A stretch of DNA of 46,008 nt from Eubacteriaceae bacterium (GTDB lineage: Bacteria; Bacillota; Clostridia; Lachnospirales; Lachnospiraceae): the NCBI GenBank assembly GCA_910574895.1, contig CAJTDQ010000012.1, positions 1-46,008 of the forward strand. The letters are read 5' to 3'. Position 1 is the stretch's first letter; each line of letters opens with the position of its first letter. The notes beneath the pieces are model-generated. The model searched no databases and was not told where the DNA came from. It saw nothing but the letters and a program-made list of their open reading frames with translations. Of this stretch, positions 1 to 8,793 are shown piece by piece. The position numbers and the translations under genes were made by a program.

Positions 1-3000
1 ATCCGTGACTGCGTGAGGAAGCTCATCCAGTACCAGACCGACGACTGCCCAGAGGAAATGATACAGACCGAGCAGGAAAACCTAAACCGATTATATGATG
101 CCTTTACCAAAAAGTACGGCTTAATCAACAGCAGGGGGAACTACCTCGCTTTTGGGGCAGATGAAAGTTATTTCTTACTCTGTTCCCTTGAAGTGCTTGA
201 CGACGAGGGGAAATTCAAACGCAAGGCGGATATGTTCACGAAACGGACGATAAAGCCCCACCGAGAAGTGACTTTTGTGGAAACCGCCAGCGAAGCCCTC
301 GCCCTCTCCATCGGGGAGAAAGCCCGTGTCGATTTGCCCTATATGGCACGGCTCACTTGCAGGTCAGAGGAAGAAATCATTAAGGAATTGCAGGGCGTTA
401 TCTACAAAGTGCCGTCTTGTGAGCCTGCAAGGTATGTGACCGCAGACGAGTATTTATCGGGGAATGTGCGGGAGAAACTGAAAGTTGCAGGGATAGCGGC
501 AAAGTCAGACCCAGAGCTTGCAGTCAACGTGGCGGCTCTGGAAAAGGTCATCCCAAAGGATTTGCCCGCAAGCGAAATCTCCGTCCGTCTTGGCACGACG
601 TGGATACCGCAGGAGGATGTACAGCAGTTTATGATGGAGCTTTTAACGCCGTCAAGCTATGCGGCGGGCAGGCTGCAAGTGCGCTATACGGCGTATAACG
701 GCGACTGGTTCATCGAGAATAAGAGTTCCGACATTGGGAATGTCAAGGCGGACAGCACTTACGGCACGAAGCGGGCGAGCGCATACCGCATCATGGAGGA
801 CACTTTAAATTTAAGGGATACCCGCATCTTTGACTATGTTTATGACGAACACAACAATAAAAAAGCGGTGCTGAACCATAAGGAAACCACGGCGGCGCAG
901 GCAAAGCAGGAGGTGATAAAGCAGGCGTTTCAGGACTGGATATGGAAAGACCCAGAACGCAGGAACAGGCTTGTACGCTACTACAATGACACATTTAACT
1001 CTATCCGATCCCGTGAATATGACGGAAGCCACATCACGTTTGGCGGCATCAGCCCAGAAATCCAGCTAAGACCCCACCAAGTCAATGCGATTGCCCATAT
1101 CCTATACGGCGGCAACACGCTCCTTGCACACAAGGTAGGTGCGGGAAAAACCTTCGAAATGGTAGCCGCCGCACAGGAAAGCAAGCGGCTCGGCTTATGC
1201 CAGAAATCCATGTTTGTCGTGCCAAACCACCTTGTCGGGCAGTGGGCGTCGGAGTATTTACGGCTCTACCCATCTGCCAACATCCTTGTCACGACCAAGC
1301 GGGATTTTGAAACGGGAAACCGCAAGAAGTTCTGCGGCAGGATTGCGACGGGGGCATATGATGCGGTGATTATCGGGCATAGCCAGTTCGAGAAAATCCC
1401 CATCAGCGAGGAACGCCAGAGGGAACAGCTCATGCGGCAGCTTGACGATATTGAGCGTGGCATTGACGACGTGCAGGCATCCCACGGGGAGCAGTTCACG
1501 GTCAAGCAGCTCATGAAAACGAGGAAAGCGATTAAGGCGAAGCTCGATAAATTAAACGACACCAAGCGGAAAGACAGCGTGATAAACTTCGAGGAACTGG
1601 GCATAGACAGGCTCTTTATAGACGAAAGTCATTTTTACAAAAATCTTTACCTGTTTACAAAGATGCGGAACGTCGGCGGCATCGCCCAGACCGAAGCCCA
1701 GAAAAGCTCCGACCTCTTTATGAAGTGCCGCTATCTGGACGAAATTACGGGCAACCGTGGCGTGGTTTTCGCAACGGGAACGCCTATAAGTAACTCGATG
1801 GTCGAGATGTATTCCGTGCAGAGGTATTTGCAGTACGACACCCTCGCAAGGAACGGATTGCAGCATTTTGACAGTTGGGCTTCCACGTTCGGCGAAACAG
1901 TCACGGCTCTGGAACTCGCCCCCGAAGGCACGAATTACCGAGCCAAGACGAGGTTTGCGAAGTTCTACAACCTGCCAGAACTGATGCAGATGTTCCGAGA
2001 GGTTGCGGACATCCAGACCGCCGATATGCTAAAGCTGCCCGTGCCAAAGGTCAATTACCACAACATCAAGACCAAGCCGAGCCAAATCCAGACGGAAATG
2101 GTGGCGGGGCTTGCGAAGCGGGCAGAGAAAATCCGAGCCAAATTGGTAAAGCCACAATCCGATAACATGCTCAAAGTGACAAACGACGGGCGGCAGCTTG
2201 CCTTAGACCAGAGATTGATTGACCCGATGCTGCCCGACGACCCGAACAGCAAAGTCAACGCCTGCGTGGAAAATATGTACTGCATCTGGGAGGGACACGC
2301 CGACACAAAGGCGGCGCAATTATTGTTCTGCGACCTCAGCACACCGAAAAATGACGGCATGTTTAATGTCTACGATGACATGAGGGAAAAATTGATACGG
2401 CGTGGAATCCCTGCGGAGCAGGTGCGTTTCATCCATGAAGCGAATACCGACGCACAGAAAAAGGAGCTGTTCGCAAAGGTAAGGAGCGGCGAGGTGCGTG
2501 TATTGTTCGGCTCTACCCAGAAGATGGGTGCAGGTACAAACGTGCAGGACAGGCTGATTGCCATTCATAACCTCGACTGCCCGTGGAAACCGTCGTGCTT
2601 GGAACAACGCCAAGGTCGTCTGGAACGTCAGGGAAATATGTTTCCCGAAGTGGAAGTTTACCGTTATGTGACGGAACAGACCTTTGATGCGTACCTCTAT
2701 CAGCTTGTGGAGGGAAAGCAGAAATTCATCTCCCAGATAATGACGAGCAAAAGCCCCGTGCGTTCTGCCGAGGACGTGGACGAGGTTGCCCTCTCCTTTG
2801 CGGAGGTAAAAATGCTGGCTACGGGCGACGAGCGTTTCAAGGAAAAAATGGATTTGGATATGCAGGTGGCGAAGCTGAAAGTCTTGAAGCAGAGCTACCT
2901 TTCCGAGCATTACGACCTTGAGGACAGGATACTGAAGCACTACCCGCAGGAGATTAAGGAGTATGAGGAACGCATTATAGGCTATGGGAATGATGCGGGG

Positions 3001-3537
3001 ATTGCAAGCCAGCATATGCCGCAGGGCGAGGACAAGTTCTGCCCGATGACCTTAAACGGCGTGACCTATAAAGAAAAAGCGGACGCAGGCGGGATGCTGC
3101 TTGCCATCTGCAAGGAAAACCCGCTGTCACAGCCGATACAAATCGGCAGCTACCGTGGCTTCCAGATGGAGGTTTTCTATGATACGGTCAATGCACACTA
3201 TTGTCTGAACCTTTGCGGAATGAGGAAATATAAGGTAGATTTAGGAACGGATGCCCTCGGCAACCTCACCCGAATCGAGAATGAGATTGCCAAAATCCCT
3301 GCCAGACTGGAAGCCGCCAAGACGAGAAAGGAGGAAACCACCGCACAGCTTGAAACCGCAAAAGAGGAAGTGAAGAAGCCGTTTGCCTTTGAAAATGAGC
3401 TGAAAGAAAAGACGGAACGGCTGAACGCACTCAATATCGAACTGAATCTGAATGAAAAAGACAAGTCTGTTATTGACGATGAGCCAGAGCAGAACGATGG
3501 GCAGCCAGAGAAGAAAAGTGCGGACAGGGAGCGTTAA
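1..3537 (+). CDS. ICE SNF2-type helicase, C-terminal part (5' end outside window)
   Basis: This is the C-terminal 1178 codons of a giant ICE protein that in relatives carries an N6-adenine methyltransferase followed by a DEAD/SNF2 helicase. The frame is open to base 1, so the GTG at 13 is not believable as a start. Visible motifs: Walker A GAGKT (bases 1138-1152), DESH Walker B (1621-1632), the ATGTP motif III (about 1771-1785) and a QRQGRLERQG motif VI (about 2605-2634). The last 200 residues are charged and coiled-coil-like. The likely role is ATP-driven DNA or nucleoprotein remodelling during ICE transfer or protection of incoming DNA; that role is inferred. The complementary N-terminal part of the same kind of protein lies at the other end of the window. 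Confidence 0.92.
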   Translation: MRDCVRKLIQYQTDDCPEEMIQTEQENLNRLYDAFTKKYGLINSRGNYLAFGADESYFLLCSLEVLDDEGKFKRKADMFTKRTIKPHREVTFVETASEALALSIGEKARVDLPYMARLTCRSEEEIIKELQGVIYKVPSCEPARYVTADEYLSGNVREKLKVAGIAAKSDPELAVNVAALEKVIPKDLPASEISVRLGTTWIPQEDVQQFMMELLTPSSYAAGRLQVRYTAYNGDWFIENKSSDIGNVKADSTYGTKRASAYRIMEDTLNLRDTRIFDYVYDEHNNKKAVLNHKETTAAQAKQEVIKQAFQDWIWKDPERRNRLVRYYNDTFNSIRSREYDGSHITFGGISPEIQLRPHQVNAIAHILYGGNTLLAHKVGAGKTFEMVAAAQESKRLGLCQKSMFVVPNHLVGQWASEYLRLYPSANILVTTKRDFETGNRKKFCGRIATGAYDAVIIGHSQFEKIPISEERQREQLMRQLDDIERGIDDVQASHGEQFTVKQLMKTRKAIKAKLDKLNDTKRKDSVINFEELGIDRLFIDESHFYKNLYLFTKMRNVGGIAQTEAQKSSDLFMKCRYLDEITGNRGVVFATGTPISNSMVEMYSVQRYLQYDTLARNGLQHFDSWASTFGETVTALELAPEGTNYRAKTRFAKFYNLPELMQMFREVADIQTADMLKLPVPKVNYHNIKTKPSQIQTEMVAGLAKRAEKIRAKLVKPQSDNMLKVTNDGRQLALDQRLIDPMLPDDPNSKVNACVENMYCIWEGHADTKAAQLLFCDLSTPKNDGMFNVYDDMREKLIRRGIPAEQVRFIHEANTDAQKKELFAKVRSGEVRVLFGSTQKMGAGTNVQDRLIAIHNLDCPWKPSCLEQRQGRLERQGNMFPEVEVYRYVTEQTFDAYLYQLVEGKQKFISQIMTSKSPVRSAEDVDEVALSFAEVKMLATGDERFKEKMDLDMQVAKLKVLKQSYLSEHYDLEDRILKHYPQEIKEYEERIIGYGNDAGIASQHMPQGEDKFCPMTLNGVTYKEKADAGGMLLAICKENPLSQPIQIGSYRGFQMEVFYDTVNAHYCLNLCGMRKYKVDLGTDALGNLTRIENEIAKIPARLEAAKTRKEETTAQLETAKEEVKKPFAFENELKEKTERLNALNIELNLNEKDKSVIDDEPEQNDGQPEKKSADRER

Positions 3538-3552
3538 ATCCAGTTTGCACAT

Positions 3553-3581
3553 TTGTACTGCTGATTTTGGGGTATTATAAT
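3553..3581 (+). promoter_or_regulatory. sigma-A type promoter
   Basis: TTGTAC (3553-3558), a 17-base spacer and a perfect TATAAT (3576-3581) lie in the gap after the helicase gene, 35 bases before the next start codon. It would give the following small gene, and possibly readthrough genes, transcription independent of the long upstream operon. Confidence 0.65.
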
Positions 3582-3615
3582 AAGGACGATTAGAAAAAAT
3601 TGGAGGTGAGGAAGA

Positions 3616-3945
3616 ATGTCTGATGCGTTCAGATTTGAAACTTTTGTAGATGTTCATGACAATGTTTTTAATGAATATCTCGGCTCTGTCATCGCAAAAC
3701 TGTCTAGAGAAAACGAGGAATACCGTGCCATAAGAGACGAGATTGAGAGCCTTTATGGGAAATATCCGAAAGTCTTAGGCGTGTTTGACACGGAAACAGC
3801 GGAGGAACTGACCGAAGAAGAATGTGCCGCACTGATTAAAGTGATGGAGCTTAGGAACAAACTTACGGACATGGAGATGCAGTCGGTCTACTTCCGTGGC
3901 TGCTATGACAGCGTGGGGTATCTGAAAAAGGCAGGGATTTTGTAA
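3616..3945 (+). CDS. small conserved ICE protein (DUF6664-like)
   Basis: A 109-residue soluble, acidic, helical protein whose C-terminus (LTDMEMQSVYFRGCYDSVGY) I recognise as strongly conserved downstream of the helicase gene in this ICE family; I believe it is the DUF6664 family, but the name is from memory. The start is set by a GGAGGTGAGG ribosome site 5 bases upstream. It has no signal peptide, membrane segment or catalytic motif that I can see. Its own promoter and a strong downstream terminator suggest it is expressed as a single-gene unit. Function unknown. Confidence 0.75.
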   Translation: MSDAFRFETFVDVHDNVFNEYLGSVIAKLSRENEEYRAIRDEIESLYGKYPKVLGVFDTETAEELTEEECAALIKVMELRNKLTDMEMQSVYFRGCYDSVGYLKKAGIL

Positions 3946-3958
3946 GGGAATGACCGAG

Positions 3959-3998
3959 AAAAAGGCGGTGTCGGCGTGAGTGCTGATGCCGTCTTTTT
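3959..3998 (+). terminator. strong intrinsic terminator
   Basis: A 17-bp stem (with G-T pairs) closes a six-base GTGAGT loop; the stem starts with AAAAAG and ends in CTTTTT, so it could act in both directions. It insulates the helicase-side genes from the AT-rich island that follows. Confidence 0.85.
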
Positions 3999-4012
3999 AC
4001 ATAGTTGATAGG

Positions 4013-4041
4013 TGGAAAAAAATGTTGTTTTGTTGTATAAT
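4013..4041 (+). promoter_or_regulatory. probable promoter of the TIR-SIR2 island
   Basis: A perfect TATAAT at 4036-4041, 44 bases before the ATG, is preceded at 17 bases by a weak -35 (TGGAAA, 4013-4018); a TTGATA further upstream (4005-4010) is too far. The position between a terminator and the first island gene makes it the likely start of transcription. Confidence 0.45.
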
Positions 4042-4084
4042 TACAGTTACACAAATGAATTATTGCGAATAAGAGGAGGTTTAA

Positions 4085-5449
4085 ATGAAAATATTTATAA
4101 GTCATTCTAGTCGTGATATAGATATATATAATGAGCTTGCCGATGCCCTAAAAGAAAAGGGGTATACGATTTTTAATGTTAATGAAGTGAATGTTGGAGA
4201 AAGTGTAATTGAAAAAATTAAATTTGCTTTAAATGATTCGGACATTCTTGTTGCAATTATAACAGAGAATTTTTTAAACTCATCGTGGGCACAGGCAGAA
4301 TTAAGTTCAGCTATATTAAGCACTAATAGCATTCGTGTCCTGCCTGTTGTAGTGGGGGATGTATTTATTCCTAATTTCTTAATACAATTTCAATATAGAA
4401 AGGTAGATTCTACAAAAGAGATTACAAAGACTGTATTAAACGATATTGGTCAATTAGGAATGATTGAAAGTGATTCAACTCTTTTTCAAAAACAAAGTAC
4501 CGCTCAATCTGAAAGAAAAGATATTGAAGAAAAAATAGCTTTATTGAAGGAAGCTTTAATAGATAATCAACTTACTTTGGTGTGTGGAGCAGGTATATCA
4601 AGAGATTCGTCTATACCAGATTGGAATGAACTTCTTGTTAATATCCTCAATGAAACATTTTTTGATGATGGTTCAAATGTTCCAAAGTCTAAAATTTTAG
4701 CAGAGGATTTGCTTTCATTAATGCCACAATCAAATTTAATTTTAGGAAAATATTTAAGATTAGTATTAAAAAAAGATTTTGAGAAAGTTGTACAAAAACA
4801 TTTATACTCTTATTATAATCAAGACCGAGATTTTGAATCATCAATGATGGTACAGGGGCATGAAATAATTAACTATGCCTTAGAAACAAACATGATGAAA
4901 GCTATTGTTGAACTTGCTCGTCCAAAAAGGAGAGGAAAACGGTTAGAATCAATAATCACATTTAATTTTGATGATTTGATAGAATGTGCGTTATCAAAAC
5001 ATAATATTGAATATTGTTCCATATGGAAAGAGGGGCAAATATATGGGATTGATGCGTTGCCTATTTTCCATGTACACGGATTTTTACCAAACCAAAGGGA
5101 AATAGACAGTCCCAATTTAGTCTTTAGTGAGGAAGCATATCATTCACAATTTATCGACCCATATAGTTGGTCAAACTTGATACAACTAAACACATTCTCT
5201 ACAAATATATGTCTGTTTGTAGGCTTAAGTTTATCTGACCCAAATTTAAGGAGATTATTGGACATATCGTGGAGAAGAAATCAAAGATGCAAACATTATA
5301 TTGTTATGAGAAAAGAACCTCAAAAAAATAGGACGGATGAGATTGCTACTATGCTTTTTGAACAAGATGCAAATTCACTTGGATTAAATGTTATTTGGTG
5401 TTCCGATTTTTCAGAAATACCGAGTATATTATCCAGTATTGCAACGTGA
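4085..5449 (+). CDS. TIR-SIR2 fusion protein, probable NAD-consuming defence effector
   Basis: A 454-residue two-domain protein. Residues 1-135 are a TIR domain (opens KIFISHSSRD; W68 and E72 in the SSWAQAEL segment fit the usual catalytic-glutamate motif). Residues 155-454 are a SIR2-like domain with GAGIS (168-172), TFNFDD (292-297), HVHG with candidate catalytic His331, and FVGLSLSDPNLRRLL near 378-392, typical of bacterial defence SIR2 proteins. Both families bind or cleave NAD; in Thoeris the TIR and SIR2 parts sit on separate proteins. AGGAGGT sits directly upstream of the ATG. Base composition is far more AT-rich than the flanking ICE genes, so it was probably acquired as cargo. NADase defence activity is inferred from family knowledge. 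Confidence 0.88.
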   Translation: MKIFISHSSRDIDIYNELADALKEKGYTIFNVNEVNVGESVIEKIKFALNDSDILVAIITENFLNSSWAQAELSSAILSTNSIRVLPVVVGDVFIPNFLIQFQYRKVDSTKEITKTVLNDIGQLGMIESDSTLFQKQSTAQSERKDIEEKIALLKEALIDNQLTLVCGAGISRDSSIPDWNELLVNILNETFFDDGSNVPKSKILAEDLLSLMPQSNLILGKYLRLVLKKDFEKVVQKHLYSYYNQDRDFESSMMVQGHEIINYALETNMMKAIVELARPKRRGKRLESIITFNFDDLIECALSKHNIEYCSIWKEGQIYGIDALPIFHVHGFLPNQREIDSPNLVFSEEAYHSQFIDPYSWSNLIQLNTFSTNICLFVGLSLSDPNLRRLLDISWRRNQRCKHYIVMRKEPQKNRTDEIATMLFEQDANSLGLNVIWCSDFSEIPSILSSIAT

Positions 5450-5493
5450 TAGTGCATCTAAAAATACAATTTTATAAAAAGGGAGGAATTCAA

Positions 5494-6075
5494 ATGTCTG
5501 ATGAAATATTTAATATGTTTTCGGCAGTTGGAATAGGTCTTACTTTTTTGGCATCAATGGCGGCAGTTATTGTTTCTATAATATCATTACGATGCTCTAA
5601 TAAAGCAGCAAAAAGGTCGGGGTATCTAAATACAATTACTGCAAGTCGTGATAGATGGTCAAATTCTTTAAGAGAAAATGCTTCTTTATATTTTACTCAA
5701 ATTGCTCGATTATGCAGTGGGCAAGAAAATAATTTAGGAGATATTTATAATGAGTTGACGCATTATCACTTTGCTATTATTTTATTATTATTTGAGCAGG
5801 ATAAAGAATTGCATGACAATATGAGTGCTTTGAGAAATAAGGCATTTGAAATTGTTGACCAGAATAATATAATTGATTCTCAGTATAATAGAGGTTTTCT
5901 GAATTTCAACAAAGCGGAGATTGAAAATTCAGATGTTGTGATTCAAGCTCGCAAAGAAATACACGAATTACGTTATACAATTTTAGAAGAGTATCAAGGG
6001 AAAGTTTTTAATGGGATATCAGAGTTGCTTGAAAGAGAGTGGAGAAAACAGCAATATGAGGCAACAAAAATGTAG
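5494..6075 (+). CDS. membrane-anchored helical protein of the TIR-SIR2 island
   Basis: A 193-residue protein with one hydrophobic segment near the N-terminus (about residues 9-32) followed by a basic stretch (KAAKRSG) and a charged, helical cytoplasmic body. It would sit in the inner face of the membrane. No enzymatic motif is visible. It starts 44 bases after the TIR-SIR2 stop with a good GGGAGG site, and shares its AT-rich composition, so it is probably co-transcribed. It may anchor the complex, sense envelope damage or act as a regulator; none of these can be told from the sequence. I do not recognise the family. Confidence 0.7.
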   Translation: MSDEIFNMFSAVGIGLTFLASMAAVIVSIISLRCSNKAAKRSGYLNTITASRDRWSNSLRENASLYFTQIARLCSGQENNLGDIYNELTHYHFAIILLLFEQDKELHDNMSALRNKAFEIVDQNNIIDSQYNRGFLNFNKAEIENSDVVIQARKEIHELRYTILEEYQGKVFNGISELLEREWRKQQYEATKM

Positions 6076-6124
6076 TTATTATAAGTTTTAGTTGATGATA
6101 TTTGTAAAAGTGGAGAGGAATTTT

Positions 6125-7339
6125 ATGGATTATGATTTTAAATGGATACGCCCTAATATGTCATTATATCATATGAATAAGAACTGTCCGTTTCCAATAA
6201 CTTTATTAAACAGTGGGGATTTAGCCACAGATTTTAATAAATATGCGATAGATTTTTTTGATGCAGCGGAGTGTGTAATTCATTATTTGGGCGAAGATGT
6301 AGCAGAAAATGGTGACATAGGAAAACTTGATTTATGGTATTTTGCAATGGTCTATTTATATAGACAAAGTATAGAACTTCTTTTGAAAGCAAATATATTT
6401 AAGATTGTCGCCTCAGAAAACGATAGAAAATTGATAATCGGTGACATACGGCATGACCTCAAACAAGGATATGATAAAATACTGGAGCTAAAAGATTTAG
6501 AATATACAGATAACGATAATGCTAACTGGTTATGGAGGTATTTAGCGGATATTTCAAGGATTGATAAAGAATCTGATATGTTCCGTTACCCTTTTGGCAA
6601 TAATCTTAATGTATTATTTGATAAGCAGACACATATTTCTTTAGCGGCAACACACGATAATATGAATAAAGCCTTTAATATTTTGAGTGAGTTATATAAG
6701 ACGGGAAATTTTACAGAGCAGGAATACGAAGCATATTCACCACAGCTAATTATTGAAGGTGGACATTACTACCAGCAGAGCGTTGTCGGTTATAAATATG
6801 CACAGCATTCGTTTTATCCTTACTATTCCTCGTATGAAGAAGTAGGGAATTTTTTAAAAGAAAAGGTTTTGAATGACAATAGAAAAGAATTGTTTATGCC
6901 AATGTGCTATATGTATCGTAATGCAGTTGAGCTTGGTTTAAAAAGGATAATTATTGAAGATAGCCACATAGAAAGAACAAAGGCATTGAAGATACTCCGA
7001 CGAAAAAAACATAGCATACTTGGACTTTGGAACAGTATTGTCGATGAAGTTGACAAATATTCCAATGCACCAGATGATGACACTACTTTAAATGATACAA
7101 CACAGTATATCCAAGCGTTTCATGATTTTGACCAAAGTTCTGATTTGTTTAGGTATCCATGTAACAAAAAATTGCAGGTTTACTTTTCAGAAAAAAAGGT
7201 ATTAGACATAGAAAATGTTTCTTCCTGCTTTGAAGAATTATGTAATTTCTTAGATGCGGTTGATAGTTCATTAAGTTATGTCAAAGATATAGAAGCAGAA
7301 ATAGCACAAGAAATGGCATCTTATTATGATTATTATTAA
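6125..7339 (+). CDS. tandem HEPN-like repeat protein of the TIR-SIR2 island
   Basis: A 404-residue soluble protein made of two related halves. Each half has a Y-Y/M-YR..(I/V)EL.LK helix (residues 77-88 and 262-273), about 30 residues later a His-containing turn (RHDL at 109-112, KKHSI at 294-298), and then a D..SD(M/L)FRYP motif (147-156 and 336-345). The helix-then-HxL pattern resembles HEPN domains, many of which are RNases or nucleotide-processing partners in defence and toxin systems, but a clean Rx4-6H motif is not seen. The start follows an AGAGG site; an upstream TTG/ATG pair (6092/6095) is less likely. Third gene of the island operon, 49 bases after the second. Confidence 0.7.
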   Translation: MDYDFKWIRPNMSLYHMNKNCPFPITLLNSGDLATDFNKYAIDFFDAAECVIHYLGEDVAENGDIGKLDLWYFAMVYLYRQSIELLLKANIFKIVASENDRKLIIGDIRHDLKQGYDKILELKDLEYTDNDNANWLWRYLADISRIDKESDMFRYPFGNNLNVLFDKQTHISLAATHDNMNKAFNILSELYKTGNFTEQEYEAYSPQLIIEGGHYYQQSVVGYKYAQHSFYPYYSSYEEVGNFLKEKVLNDNRKELFMPMCYMYRNAVELGLKRIIIEDSHIERTKALKILRRKKHSILGLWNSIVDEVDKYSNAPDDDTTLNDTTQYIQAFHDFDQSSDLFRYPCNKKLQVYFSEKKVLDIENVSSCFEELCNFLDAVDSSLSYVKDIEAEIAQEMASYYDYY

Positions 7340-7352
7340 AATTGGATTACAT

Positions 7353-7388
7353 AGCCGAGAGGTTTTCATTTACGAAAAACCCTCGGCT
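7353..7388 (+). terminator. hairpin ending the TIR-SIR2 island
   Basis: AGCCGAG-GGTTTT pairs with AAAACC-CTCGGCT around a short loop, with one mismatch. There is no long U-run, so termination strength is uncertain. It lies between the last island gene and the toprim gene and is preceded by TTACATAGCC, a sequence that also borders hairpins at 33.8-33.9 kb. Confidence 0.6.
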
Positions 7389-7417
7389 AATTCTATTTCT
7401 GGAGGTGATTTTATTGA

Positions 7418-8407
7418 ATGAGAAGTAACAGACCCTATGTGCAGATTGACCCAGACGTGCTTGAGCAGGCAAGGCAGATAGATTTACTCTCCTATCTACG
7501 GGCTTACGAGCCGAGCAACCTTGTCAAAGTCAAAGGCACGACGAACGTCTACTGTACCGCCGAGCATGACAGCTTGAAGATTTCCAATGGTAAATGGTAC
7601 TGGTGGTCGAGGGGCTTCGGCGGCTACTCCGCCCTTGATTATCTGATGAAAGTCAAAGAATACGGCTTTGTGGAAGCCGTGGAAACCCTCACGGGGCAGA
7701 CAATGGCGGACTGGAAGCCGCCGCCCCCTGCCGTGAAGAAAGACGAGCCAAAGGTGCTGCTCCTGCCGCCGAAGAACAAAAATTGTGACAGGGTGGCGGA
7801 ATATCTTTTCGGGCGTGGTATTGACTATCAGCTTATCCAAGAGTGCGTTGCCGAGGGAATTATATTTGAGAGTGCCGACTACCACAACGCCGTTTTTATC
7901 GGGAAAGATGAAAGCGGGACGCCAAAGTACGCCGCCTGCCGTGGCACAATGGGGAGCTTCAAGCGTGACGCATCGGGCAGTGATAAGCGGTATTCGTTTC
8001 GGCTTCTGGCAAAAGAGCCGACTGACGCCGTGCATTTGTTTGAAGCCGCCATTGATTTATTATCTTATGCCACCTATTTAAAATGTGAGGGAAAGGATTA
8101 TAAGGCAGAGAATCTTCTCTCGTTGTCGGGCGTATATCAGCCGAAGAAAGAGCTGAAAGAAAGCAAAATCCCTGTTGCCCTCACGACTTTTTTAAAGGTA
8201 AACCTGCAAATCAAGACCATATTTCTGCATCTGGATAAGGACAAAGCAGGTCGTTTATGTACCGCAGCTTTGAAAGAATTATTGCAGAAAGACTACCGAA
8301 TCGTTGATGAACCGCCGCCAGTCGGCAAGGACTTCAACGATTTTTTAATGTCCTATCTGGGGATTGCAAGGCAGAAACCGAGCCGTGAGAGGGGGGATGC
8401 CCGCTGA
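7418..8407 (+). CDS. DUF3991/toprim primase-like protein
   Basis: A 329-residue protein. The first 95 residues form a CHC2-zinc-finger-like/DUF3991 module (DLLSYLRAYEPSNLVKVKG... and KWYWWSRGFGGYSALDYL). A toprim-type domain follows: LFEAAIDLLSYA carries the acidic residue and IFLHLDKDKAGR the DxD motif (about residues 262-275). Such proteins prime or process the transferred strand in ICEs and plasmids; the reaction here is inferred. GGAGGTG precedes the ATG by 10 bases. Composition returns to the GC-richer ICE type, marking the right edge of the island. Confidence 0.85.
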   Translation: MRSNRPYVQIDPDVLEQARQIDLLSYLRAYEPSNLVKVKGTTNVYCTAEHDSLKISNGKWYWWSRGFGGYSALDYLMKVKEYGFVEAVETLTGQTMADWKPPPPAVKKDEPKVLLLPPKNKNCDRVAEYLFGRGIDYQLIQECVAEGIIFESADYHNAVFIGKDESGTPKYAACRGTMGSFKRDASGSDKRYSFRLLAKEPTDAVHLFEAAIDLLSYATYLKCEGKDYKAENLLSLSGVYQPKKELKESKIPVALTTFLKVNLQIKTIFLHLDKDKAGRLCTAALKELLQKDYRIVDEPPPVGKDFNDFLMSYLGIARQKPSRERGDAR

Positions 8408-8481
8408 CTGTATGAAGATTTTTCTGCAAGAAATGACCGTAACCACAACAAAATTTCAGACCGAAAGGGAGGAAAGACCGA

Positions 8482-8772
8482 TTGAAAAACTATGAAGTGA
8501 CCCTTGTCGCCCACTATGCAAAGACCGTTTCCATCCATGCCGACAGCCCCGAACAGGCGGCGGAGAAGTTAAAGACCGTCCTGTTTGATACCGACCTTGT
8601 GAGGTTTTCCGACGGGGATTTTGTCTGCGGCGAAGCCGAGATTAACGACCCTATGGAGGACGCAGGGGAAGAAAGCGAATCCGAGGGAGAGGATTTTGAG
8701 GACGGCTTCTGTTCGGAATGTCCGTGCTTTGGAACGGTGTGTAAAGGATGCTGTCACGAGGGCGGGGATTAA
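8482..8772 (+). CDS. DpnD/PcfM-like small protein with Cys-rich tail
   Basis: A 96-residue protein starting at TTG behind a strong AGGGAGG site. The N-terminus (KNYEVTLVAHYAKTVSIHA then a PEQAAEKLK helix) resembles the DpnD/PcfM family of small ICE proteins. The middle is very acidic and the last 25 residues carry six cysteines (CSECPC...CKGCC), suggesting metal binding. Function unknown; it sits directly before the candidate oriT. Confidence 0.65.
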   Translation: MKNYEVTLVAHYAKTVSIHADSPEQAAEKLKTVLFDTDLVRFSDGDFVCGEAEINDPMEDAGEESESEGEDFEDGFCSECPCFGTVCKGCCHEGGD

Positions 8773-8793
8773 AGACACGTCTTACCAAGCACT

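Noticed and set aside
2320-3015. Minus-strand frame of 231 codons in the helicase gene
   Set aside because: The plus strand carries clear helicase motifs here; the antisense product shows no family resemblance.
4085-7339. Classical Thoeris locus
   Set aside because: Thoeris needs a separate ThsA (SIR2-SLOG) and ThsB (TIR); here the domains are fused, there is no SLOG domain and the partners differ.
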